DNA of 13,587 bases, from the NCBI GenBank assembly GCA_900765525.1, contig CAAFRY010000273.1, positions 1 to 13,587 of the forward strand, in the 5' to 3' direction. The notes under the pieces are model-generated. The model ran no database searches. It saw only the letters and a list, made by a program, of their open reading frames with translations, and was not told where the DNA came from. Positions 7,302 through 13,587 of this stretch are shown piece by piece. How positions within the stretch are numbered: position 1 is the first letter of the stretch; each line of letters opens with the position of its first letter. This DNA is from an uncultured Blautia sp. GTDB taxonomy: Bacteria; Bacillota; Clostridia; Lachnospirales; Lachnospiraceae. Both the position numbers and the translations under genes were made by a program.

Positions 7302-7826
7302 ATGAGAAATAAGAAATTAGTAATGGCAGCAGCAGTAGCGGCAATGGGACTGAGCCTGGCAGCCTGCGGAGGTTCCGGGGACAGCGGTTCTTCCCAAAGC
7401 AGCAATGCTTCCGGTGGTTCAGGAGAGGGATTTACCTTTACCAGCGGTTCCACCACTATTGAGATGAATGAGGACGCTTCTGAAGTAGTGGATGCTCTGG
7501 GAGATGCGGATGACTACTTTGAATCTGAGAGCTGTGCCTTTGAAGGTCTGGATAAGGTGTACACCTATCCTGGTTTTAAGCTGAATACTTATCCTGTAGA
7601 CGATAAGGATTATGTACTTTCTGTGGTATTTATGGATGATACAGTGGAGACAGAGGAAGGCATCAGCATTGGAAGCTCCAAAGAAGAAGTGACAGAAGCC
7701 TATGGAGACCCGGCGGAGGAATCATCCTCAAAGCTGGTGTATGAAGAAGGGGACACAGAGATGACTATCGGACTGGACGGAGACAGCGTGTCTTCTGTAG
7801 AAATCAGTGCGGTAACAGAAGAATAA
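7302..7826 (+). CDS. Small secreted lipoprotein, function unknown
   Basis: A 174-residue lipoprotein: MRNKK, a hydrophobic stretch, and a lipobox LAAC with Cys22 as the lipidation site, then a Gly/Ser linker to about residue 46. The mature part is acidic and seems to hold two related alpha/beta units, about 48-110 and 118-170. The second has the pattern ISIGSSKEEVTEAYGDP, reminiscent of BamE/SmpA-like lipoprotein domains (G-s-s-k-e-e-V-...-G-d-P); this is a resemblance seen by eye, not a family match. AGGAGG (7287-7292) precedes ATG 7302. It starts 33 bp after the DltD-like gene and ends just before the terminator, so it is the last gene of the operon and may serve at the same outer membrane face. 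Confidence 0.82.
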   Translation: MRNKKLVMAAAVAAMGLSLAACGGSGDSGSSQSSNASGGSGEGFTFTSGSTTIEMNEDASEVVDALGDADDYFESESCAFEGLDKVYTYPGFKLNTYPVDDKDYVLSVVFMDDTVETEEGISIGSSKEEVTEAYGDPAEESSSKLVYEEGDTEMTIGLDGDSVSSVEISAVTEE

Positions 7827-7848
7827 GATAAAAAAGAGATTAACATGG

Positions 7849-7893
7849 CCAGATAAGAAGATGGAGCATTTCGGTTTTCTTATCTGGTTTTTT
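7849..7893 (+). terminator. Rho-independent terminator of the dlt-like operon
   Basis: CCAGATAAGAA (7849-7859) pairs perfectly with TTCTTATCTGG (7877-7887), followed at once by six T residues (7888-7893). It starts 23 bases after the lipoprotein stop codon and ends the same-strand gene train that began at the 259-287 promoter. Confidence 0.9.
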
Positions 7894-7970
7894 CTTCTAT
7901 AGGAGAGTCCTAAGGATGGGTTGTTAAAATAATCTGAAAAATGGCTACTTATTCATGTTTTTGGAGGGCC

Positions 7971-8023
7971 CCAAGGTTAAAAATCCGCTTGCAAGCAAGC
8001 TTGCATCGGATTTCCAACCTTTT
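7971..8023. repeat. Long nested hairpin between operon and recombinase
   Basis: Three nested stems share one centre: AAGGTT (7973-7978)/AACCTT (8016-8021), AAATCCG (7981-7987)/CGGATTT (8007-8013) and TGCAAGC (7990-7996)/GCTTGCA (7999-8005) with an AA loop. Twenty base pairs in about 49 nt is far more than chance. A short T run follows the right arm. It could be a second (possibly bidirectional) terminator, a dispersed palindromic repeat, or a site used by the recombinase encoded 145 bp downstream. Its CCAAGGTT arm also appears in the stem at 151-187. Confidence 0.6.
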
Positions 8024-8165
8024 GACCCTGGTATCTTTAAAATAGTGTAGAACTATATTATGTACCTTCTTTCTTTTGATTTATTTGAATAAAATAATAA
8101 AAGTATTGCAGAATAATCGGCAAAAGGAAATTTTTTGGTCTACAATGATGAATGGAGGAAAGACT

Positions 8166-9248
8166 ATGGGAGCAGAAAAAGACCCAAAAACAGGAAAATG
8201 GCTGATTCAATATCGATATACGGATTGGCAGGGCAGGCGCAGAAAATCCACAAAAAGGGGCTTTCTTACCAAGAGGGAGGCGGAGGAATGGCTGAGAAGC
8301 TTTCTTGCGGTTTCCCAATGTAATATCAATATGAAGTTTTCGGATTTCCTGAAGCTGTACTACAGGGACATGGAGAAGCGGCTGAGAGAATACACGATGA
8401 GAACCAAGAAGTATATTATGGAAATGAAAATCCTTCCCTATTTTGGAGAAAAGAGAATTTCGGAAATTACACCGGCGGATGTTCGTCAGTGGCAGAATAT
8501 TCTTATGCAGGAAGGCTATGCGGAAACCTATTTAAGGACCATTCACAACCAGTTGGCAGCAGTTTTTAATTATGGAGTAAAATATTATGATTTAAAGAGC
8601 AATCCCTGCACAAAGGCAGGATGCATGGGAAAAGCCAATGCGGAAAAAATGGATTTTTGGACCAAACAGGAGTTTATGGGCTTTATCAAAGCTACAGACT
8701 ATGAGCCTCAATCCTATATGATATTTATGCTTTTATACTGGACAGGAATGCGTATAGGGGAAGCTTTTGCGCTTACCCCAAACGATATTGACATAGACAG
8801 CAAGGTCATTTCCATATCAAAATCTTATCAGAGAATTGCAAAAAGAGATGTGATTACTCAGCCGAAAACCCCAAAAAGTAAAAGAAAGATAAAAATTTCC
8901 GGGTTTTTAACCAAGGAGCTGAAAAAATATATGGAATCTCAGGAAATTCACAATAAGGAGGAGCGCCTTTTTACCATAACCAGATACCAGCTGCTCTGCG
9001 ATATGAAGAAAGGGATTCAGGCCAGTGGGGTCAAGAATATCAGACTGCATGATTTCAGACATAGCCATGCAAGCCTTTTGGTGGAATTGGGATTTTCACC
9101 TTTGGAGATTGCAGAAAGACTTGGACACGAAAAAATAGAGACAACGCTTAACACATATTCTCATCTTTATCCGGGAAAACAAGAAAAAATTGCAAAAAGG
9201 CTGGAGCAGGAGTATTGTAATGACAATAAAGAGCTGCGAAAAATTTAA
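8166..9248 (+). CDS. Tyrosine recombinase/integrase
   Basis: A 360-residue site-specific recombinase of the integrase family. Residues 1-50 (KDPKTGKWLIQYRYTDWQGR and on) are an Arm-type DNA-binding domain as in ICE and phage integrases; about 55-150 are the SAM-like core-binding domain; about 160-350 are catalytic. The catalytic set is complete: Arg196 (GMRIGEA), Lys234 (QPKTPKSKR), His295 and Arg298 (HDFRHSH), His321 (LGHEK) and nucleophile Tyr331 (NTYSHLYPG). GGAGG (8154-8158) selects ATG 8166; a longer reading from TTG 8076 lacks a ribosome site and adds 30 residues outside the family start. No excisionase, relaxase or phage structural gene is visible nearby, so it is a lone integrase: an element remnant, one end of an element, or a DNA-inversion enzyme. 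It looks more A-rich than the operon, which suggests transfer. Confidence 0.92.
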   Translation: MGAEKDPKTGKWLIQYRYTDWQGRRRKSTKRGFLTKREAEEWLRSFLAVSQCNINMKFSDFLKLYYRDMEKRLREYTMRTKKYIMEMKILPYFGEKRISEITPADVRQWQNILMQEGYAETYLRTIHNQLAAVFNYGVKYYDLKSNPCTKAGCMGKANAEKMDFWTKQEFMGFIKATDYEPQSYMIFMLLYWTGMRIGEAFALTPNDIDIDSKVISISKSYQRIAKRDVITQPKTPKSKRKIKISGFLTKELKKYMESQEIHNKEERLFTITRYQLLCDMKKGIQASGVKNIRLHDFRHSHASLLVELGFSPLEIAERLGHEKIETTLNTYSHLYPGKQEKIAKRLEQEYCNDNKELRKI

Positions 9249-9409
9249 TTACTCTAACTCTACATTTAAATAGAGTCAATACATATTTTGAATATAGAAA
9301 GACTTTTCCTTTTTGCCGATTTTTCTACCTAAAAAGTAATCAAATTAACCAATTTTAAACATTTCTGTATTAAATCCCCTTATATTTATGCATATGTGGA
9401 CATAGAAAC

Positions 9410-9449
9410 AGCCTCGTCCGGCTGCAGGCCGTGCAATCTGCAGGCTTTT
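9410..9449 (+). terminator. Weak candidate terminator after the recombinase
   Basis: AGCCT (9410-9414) can pair with AGGCT (9442-9446), enclosing a CGGC/GCCG stem (9419-9431) with a TGCAG loop; four T residues follow. CTGCAGGC is directly repeated at 9422 and 9438. The outer stem is short and the distance from the recombinase stop is about 160 bases, so this is only a tentative call. Confidence 0.25.
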
Positions 9450-9721
9450 CATAAAAATAAAATTGCACTCAAAAGGTACTCATTTACCTGCTTATTTCAT
9501 TTCTGCCTTTAGAACCCCAATAAAATGTAATGGAACAACCTTTTTTAAAAGAGACGACTTTCTTTTTCACTAATATTCTAAAAGAAGAGGCTTTTCATAA
9601 GACGGAAAACGGTGAAAACAATGGTTGTTTTTTCTATAAGTTATACTCTTATATAAGACAGAGCTGTGAAAATGGAGCCAGTGAGCTGTTTTTAGAAGTT
9701 TTCCTGATTTTAATATTGCTT

Positions 9722-9740
9722 TGAGTACAAGCTGAGTACA
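9722..9740. repeat. Paired TGAGTACA direct repeats
   Basis: TGAGTACA occurs at 9722-9729 and 9733-9740, exactly 11 bp apart, about one helical turn. Two same-face copies of an 8-mer suit a protein-binding site, for example an integrase arm site or an operator. The match to any known site is not established. Confidence 0.4.
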
Positions 9741-9865
9741 GAGAATATACTGATTTCCACATATTTCTTTTAGGATATATCTGAAAACAGTAATTATTAT
9801 CGAAAATTTACACCCTATAGTCTATGCATTTTATCTCTGTCCACGGAAATTCCTTTGTTTCCGGC

Positions 9866-9894
9866 TTAGAAAAACTACAGAGTTAGAATATAAA
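9866..9894 (+). promoter_or_regulatory. Tentative promoter of the repeat-protein gene
   Basis: TATAAA (9889-9894, five of six to the -10 consensus) has TTAGAA 17 bp upstream (9866-9871, only three of six to the -35 consensus). Transcription would begin near 9901, giving a leader of about 42 nt that holds the GGAGGAG ribosome site (9929-9935). The poor -35 box keeps confidence low. Confidence 0.3.
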
Positions 9895-9942
9895 GTGTTA
9901 TAAGAATATTTCCTGTAGTAGGAATAATGGAGGAGATAAGTA

Positions 9943-12900
9943 ATGCATAGGAAAAAGTTAATGAAAATGTGTTTAACTGGTGCATTAGTAGTATCTGTAG
10001 GTGTATCTAATGCATCCGTAGCTTTGGCATCAGGAAATACAGCGGACGTGACCCTTGAAAAGGCAGCAGAAGAGACAAACAAAACTACAGAAGCTACAAG
10101 CACAACAGAGACAACAGAAACTGGCGACAATACATCCGACGAGACAGGCGATACAGAGACAGATAAAGAAGATGCCGGAGAGAAAAATCAGGAAACGGGA
10201 ACTAAGACCGACAGTACTGACAGTGCGGCAGATGACACAACCAAAGAGACAGACGAGAAGACAGAAAATAAAGAGACAGATAAAGACACAAACAAAGTGG
10301 CAGATACTGAGGCCAATAAGGCAGCAGAAGCTAACAGCGCAACCCTGGCTGCTCCGTTAAAGGCTAACAAAGAAACGGAGAAAGTAACAATGACTGTCAA
10401 GTTCTATGAAAATGGAACTTATGTCGGCGGTGGAGACTATCAGGTGGTACCAGGTGTACAGAACATGGCAGTTTGGAACGATTATGTGCCGGCCGGATAT
10501 AAAATAACTCAAACCGGAGATTTCTTTGCAGCAGAGGGAACGTCAGTGGATGTAAACGTAGAGAAAATCCAGCAGGAAGTTGCTATAAAGGTTCGCTTTG
10601 TGGATACAAACGGAACTTTTATTAGCGGTGGAGATTATTTTGTTCCGGAAGGAACCAACAGCTATTCCGTATTACAGCAGCATGTACCGGAAGGCTACAA
10701 AATGACGGTAAGCGGTGATTTTAATACTGCAGAAGCACCTCTGACGGTAACTGTTGAAAAAATAAAGAAAGATATTATCATGAATATTATCTTTAAAGAC
10801 GGTGATGAGGTAGTCGGCGGCGGCGATTATTTTGTTGCAGAAGGGACAAATTCTTTTTCGGCAATAGAGCAGTATGTGCCGGAAGGCTATGTGATGACAG
10901 TATCCGGAGACTTCTACGCAAAGGAAGGCGAAACACTGGAAGTAAGTGTTGAGAAGGAACAGAAAGACATTATCGTGAAAGTCCAGTTTAAGGATGCTGA
11001 CGGAAATGTAGTAGGCGGCGGAGATTACTGGATACCAGCAGGTGTAAATAATTATTCTGTTTTGGAAAAATACCTGCCGGAAGGCTATGTGCTTACAGCA
11101 TCCGGAGATTTCTATGCAACAGAAGACGTCCCTGTTGTTGTTAATGTTAAAAAAGAGCAGGAAGATGTTATCGTGAACATCCAGTTTAAGGATGCTGACG
11201 GAAATGTTATTGCCGGAGGAGACTACAACGTACCAGCAGGTGTGAACAATTATTCCGTATTACAGCAGTACGCTCCAAAAGGCTATGTAATTGCAGTAAC
11301 CGGAGACTTCTATGCAGAGGAAGGCAAACCGCTGGAAGTTGTTGTTGAAAAAGAACAGAAAGACATTATCGTGAACATCCAGTTCAAGGATGGCGATGAA
11401 GTAGTAGCCGGTGGGGATTACTGGGTAGCTCCAGGAGTGAATAGCTACTCTGATTTAGCAAAATATGTACCGGAAGGTTATGTGATAACTCTGACTGGAG
11501 ATTTCTACGCAGCAGAAGGTCAGCCAGTGATTGTAAGCGTAGAGAAAGAAAAGAAAGATGTTGTCATGAACATCCAGTTTAAGGATGCTGATGGAAATGT
11601 CATTGCCGGAGGAGACTACAACGTACCGGCAGGAGTAAATAATTATTCCGTATTAGAGCAGTACGCTCCAGAAGGTTATGTAATCACAGTAACCGGAGAC
11701 TTCTATGCAGAGAAGGACGGCAAACTGGAAGTTGCTGTAGAGAAAGAAAAGAAAGACGTTGTCATGAACATCCAGTTTAAGGATGCTGACGGAAATGTCA
11801 TTGCCGGAGGAGACTACAACGTACCAGCAGGTGTGAACAATTATTCCGTATTAGAGCAGTATGCTCCAAAAGGTTATGTAATTACAGTAACCGGAGATTT
11901 CTATGCAAAGAAAGACGGCAAACTGGAAGTTCCTGTAGAGAAAGAAAAGAAAGATATTATCGTGAACATCCAGTTCAAGGATGGCGATGAAGTAGTAGCT
12001 GGCGGAGATTACTGGGTACCAGCAGGAGTAAACAGCTACTCTGCATTAGAGAAATATGTACCAGAAGGCTATGTGATGACTGTTTCCGGTGATTTCTATG
12101 CAGAAGAGAATGTGCCTCTGATTGTAGGTGTTGAAAAAGAACAGAAAGATGTAATCATGAACATTGTCTTCAAAGACGGAAAGAAAGTCATTGGAGGCGG
12201 AGATTACTGGGTAAAAGAAGGTGTAAATAACTATTCTGCACTGGAAAAATATGTACCGGAAGGCTATGTGATGACAGTTGTTGGAGACTTCATGGCAGAA
12301 GAAGGCGGCAAGCTGGAAGTATCTGTTGAGAAGGCCAAAAAAGATGTAATCATGAACATTGTCTTCAAAGACGGTGATGAAGTAGTAGCAGGTGGAGATT
12401 ACACAGTACCGGCAGGTGTAAATAACTATTCTGTATTAGAGCAGTATGTACCAGAAGGTTATCAGATGACAGTAACTGGAGATTTCTTAGCTGAAAAAGG
12501 CGGCAAACTGGAAGTAAGTATTGAGAAAATCCAGAAAGATGTAATCATGAACATTGTCTTCAAAGACGGTGATGAAGTGGTAGCTGGAGGAGATTACTGG
12601 GTAGCAGAAGGTGTGAACAAATATTCTGCTCTGCAGGAGTATGTACCGGAAGGTTATCAGATGACAATAACTGGAGACTTCTACGCAGAAGAAAACGGCA
12701 AATTAGTTGTCAGTGTAGAGAAAATCCAGAAAGACGTAATCATGAATATCGTCTTTAAGGATGGAAAAGAAGTAATCGGCGGAGGAGATTACTGGGTACC
12801 GGCAGGGGTGAATAACTACTCTGTATTAGAGCAGTATGTACCAGAAGGATACCAGATGACAGTAAGCGGTGACTTCTATGCAGAAAAAGACGGTAAACTG

Positions 12901-13587
12901 GAAGTATCTGTAGAGAAAATCCAGAAAAACGTAATCATGAACATTGTCTTCAAAGATGGCAATGAAGTGGTAGCCGGAGGAGACTACTGGGTACCGGCAG
13001 GCGTAAATAACTATTCTGTATTAGAGCAGTATCTGCCAGAAGGATACCAGATGACTATCAGCGGTGATTTCTATGCAGAGAAAGATGGCAAGCTGGAAGT
13101 AAGCATCGAGAAAATCCAGAAGGACATCATCATGAACATTGTCTTCAAGGATGGCGATGAAGTGATTGCCGGAGGAGATTATTGGGTACCAGAAGGTGTG
13201 AACAATTATTCTGTTCTCCAGGAGTATGTACCAGAAGGCTATCAGATGACAGTAAGCGGCGACTTCTATGCAGAAGAAGGCGGCAAGCTGGAAGTAAACA
13301 TCGAGAAAATCCAGAAAGACATCATCATGAACATTGTCTTCAAAGACGGTGAAGAGGTGATTGCCGGAGGAGATTACTGGGTACCTGAAGGAGTAAACAA
13401 CTACTCTGTATTAGAGCAGTACCTGCCAGAAGGCTATCAGATGACAGTAAGCGGCGACTTCTATGCAGAAGAAGGCGGCAAGCTGGAAGTAAATATCGAG
13501 AAAATCCAGAAGGACATCATCATGAACATTGTCTTCAAAGACGGTGAAGAAGTGATTGCCGGAGGAGATTACTGGGTACCTGAAGGA
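9943..13587 (+). CDS. Giant secreted tandem-repeat surface protein (3' end cut by window)
   Basis: The reading frame is open from ATG 9943 to the window end (1,215 codons seen, no stop). GGAGGAG (9929-9935) sits seven bases before the start. Residues 1-29 are a signal peptide (MHRKK, hydrophobic core, likely cleavage after ALA29). About 34-145 are a low-complexity Thr/Glu/Asp/Lys/Ala linker, typical of a stalk. From residue 150 there are at least 17 tandem units of 64-66 residues, each with the order FKDG-(D/N)-E-V-V-A-GGDYW, V-NNYS, YVPEGY, TGDFYAE, then VEK. I know no named family for the unit, and it has no cysteines; regular alternating hydrophobic residues suggest beta structure. No anchor is visible since the C-terminus lies outside. 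Surface adhesion or a stalk role is inference from architecture. The frames overlapping 10055-10360 and the antisense reading are shadows. Confidence 0.88.
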   Translation, partial: MHRKKLMKMCLTGALVVSVGVSNASVALASGNTADVTLEKAAEETNKTTEATSTTETTETGDNTSDETGDTETDKEDAGEKNQETGTKTDSTDSAADDTTKETDEKTENKETDKDTNKVADTEANKAAEANSATLAAPLKANKETEKVTMTVKFYENGTYVGGGDYQVVPGVQNMAVWNDYVPAGYKITQTGDFFAAEGTSVDVNVEKIQQEVAIKVRFVDTNGTFISGGDYFVPEGTNSYSVLQQHVPEGYKMTVSGDFNTAEAPLTVTVEKIKKDIIMNIIFKDGDEVVGGGDYFVAEGTNSFSAIEQYVPEGYVMTVSGDFYAKEGETLEVSVEKEQKDIIVKVQFKDADGNVVGGGDYWIPAGVNNYSVLEKYLPEGYVLTASGDFYATEDVPVVVNVKKEQEDVIVNIQFKDADGNVIAGGDYNVPAGVNNYSVLQQYAPKGYVIAVTGDFYAEEGKPLEVVVEKEQKDIIVNIQFKDGDEVVAGGDYWVAPGVNSYSDLAKYVPEGYVITLTGDFYAAEGQPVIVSVEKEKKDVVMNIQFKDADGNVIAGGDYNVPAGVNNYSVLEQYAPEGYVITVTGDFYAEKDGKLEVAVEKEKKDVVMNIQFKDADGNVIAGGDYNVPAGVNNYSVLEQYAPKGYVITVTGDFYAKKDGKLEVPVEKEKKDIIVNIQFKDGDEVVAGGDYWVPAGVNSYSALEKYVPEGYVMTVSGDFYAEENVPLIVGVEKEQKDVIMNIVFKDGKKVIGGGDYWVKEGVNNYSALEKYVPEGYVMTVVGDFMAEEGGKLEVSVEKAKKDVIMNIVFKDGDEVVAGGDYTVPAGVNNYSVLEQYVPEGYQMTVTGDFLAEKGGKLEVSIEKIQKDVIMNIVFKDGDEVVAGGDYWVAEGVNKYSALQEYVPEGYQMTITGDFYAEENGKLVVSVEKIQKDVIMNIVFKDGKEVIGGGDYWVPAGVNNYSVLEQYVPEGYQMTVSGDFYAEKDGKLEVSVEKIQKNVIMNIVFKDGNEVVAGGDYWVPAGVNNYSVLEQYLPEGYQMTISGDFYAEKDGKLEVSIEKIQKDIIMNIVFKDGDEVIAGGDYWVPEGVNNYSVLQEYVPEGYQMTVSGDFYAEEGGKLEVNIEKIQKDIIMNIVFKDGEEVIAGGDYWVPEGVNNYSVLEQYLPEGYQMTVSGDFYAEEGGKLEVNIEKIQKDIIMNIVFKDGEEVIAGGDYWVPEG
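10390..13587 (+). repeat. Tandem array of 195/198-bp units, at least 17 copies
   Basis: Measured at the Met/Ile/Val codon that opens each unit, copies start at 10390, 10585, 10780, 10975, 11173, 11371, 11566, 11764, 11962, 12157, 12352, 12547, 12742, 12937, 13132, 13327 and 13522 (the last cut off). Spacing is 195 bp except for units 4, 5, 7 and 8, which are 198 bp because they read DADGN where others read DGDE. All spacings keep frame. Early units are divergent; units 10-17 are much more alike, and the 66 visible bases of unit 17 differ from unit 16 at one position. Confidence 0.95.

Larger units (their letters stand above)
9249..9942. other. Gene-poor region between recombinase and repeat-protein gene
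   Basis: No convincing gene was found in these 694 bases. An AT-rich reading at 9530-9724 (64 codons) has no ribosome site or recognisable product. Visible structure: ACTCTA/TAGAGT hairpin just after the recombinase stop (9257-9276), a GC-rich folded patch (9410-9449), the paired 8-mers TGAGTACA (9722-9740), and a 9-bp inverted pair TCTAACTCT (9253-9261)/AGAGTTAGA (9879-9887). A likely weak promoter for the repeat protein lies at 9866-9894. Confidence 0.55.

Noticed and set aside
8076..8165. TTG start giving a 390-residue recombinase
   Set aside because: No ribosome site, and the added residues lie outside the Arm-type domain; GGAGG before ATG 8166 is better.
8166..9248. Prophage or integrative element inside the window
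   Set aside because: Only the recombinase is present; no structural, relaxase, replication or excision genes and no clear flanking att repeats.
9530..9724. A 64-codon reading frame in the gene-poor region
   Set aside because: No ribosome site before the ATG, low-complexity AT-rich composition and no recognisable product.
10055..10360. A Lys/Arg/Gln-rich frame of 101 codons inside the repeat-protein gene
   Set aside because: It overlaps the Thr/Glu-rich linker in a shifted frame; the linker frame has the signal peptide, ribosome site and continuity, so this is a shadow.
10390..13587. CRISPR array
   Set aside because: The repeats are 195-198 bp, contiguous and in frame in one open reading frame, with no spacers.

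Overview
The window looks like a chromosomal segment from a gut-type Clostridia, most likely a Lachnospiraceae member. This is inferred from moderate GC coding DNA, strong AGGAGG ribosome sites, a Gram-positive style lipoprotein, a dlt-like cell-envelope operon and a very large repetitive secreted protein. I could not run a search, so the genus is not assigned.

Layout. Positions 1-351 are non-coding: hairpin-rich sequence at the edge (1-118), a strong stem-loop (151-198) and a near-consensus promoter (TTGACA, 17 bp, TAATAT at 259-287). From there to a clear intrinsic terminator at 7849-7893 runs one same-strand gene train that probably forms a single transcription unit: (1) a membrane-anchored transglutaminase-like protein with Ig-like domains, (2) an Asp/Glu-racemase family enzyme, (3) a DltA-like amino-acid adenylating enzyme, (4) a DltC-like carrier protein, (5) a long MBOAT acyltransferase, (6) a DltD-like SGNH-family protein and (7) a small lipoprotein. 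Genes 2-6 together resemble a D-alanylation (dlt) pathway: make a D-amino acid, adenylate it, load it on a carrier, pass it across the membrane through an MBOAT protein, and attach it to an envelope polymer. Several details differ from a standard dlt operon: gene order A-C-B-D, no dltX seen, an Asp/Glu-type racemase, a Lys in the presumed substrate pocket with Gly in place of the D-Ala-selecting Cys of DltA, an AlgI-sized MBOAT, and Cys in place of Ser in the DltD-like protein. The best candidate for something undescribed is therefore a dlt-like system that decorates an envelope polymer with an amino acid other than D-alanine, possibly an acidic one.

After the terminator comes an intergenic zone with a long hairpin (7971-8023), then a lone tyrosine recombinase/integrase (8166-9248) with a complete catalytic set. 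A gene-poor stretch of about 690 bp follows, with small repeats. The rest of the window (9943 to the edge) is the start of a giant secreted protein: signal peptide, Thr/Glu/Asp/Lys-rich linker, then at least 17 tandem units of 64-66 residues, still repeating when the window ends. Its downstream units are nearly identical, pointing to recent copy-number expansion.
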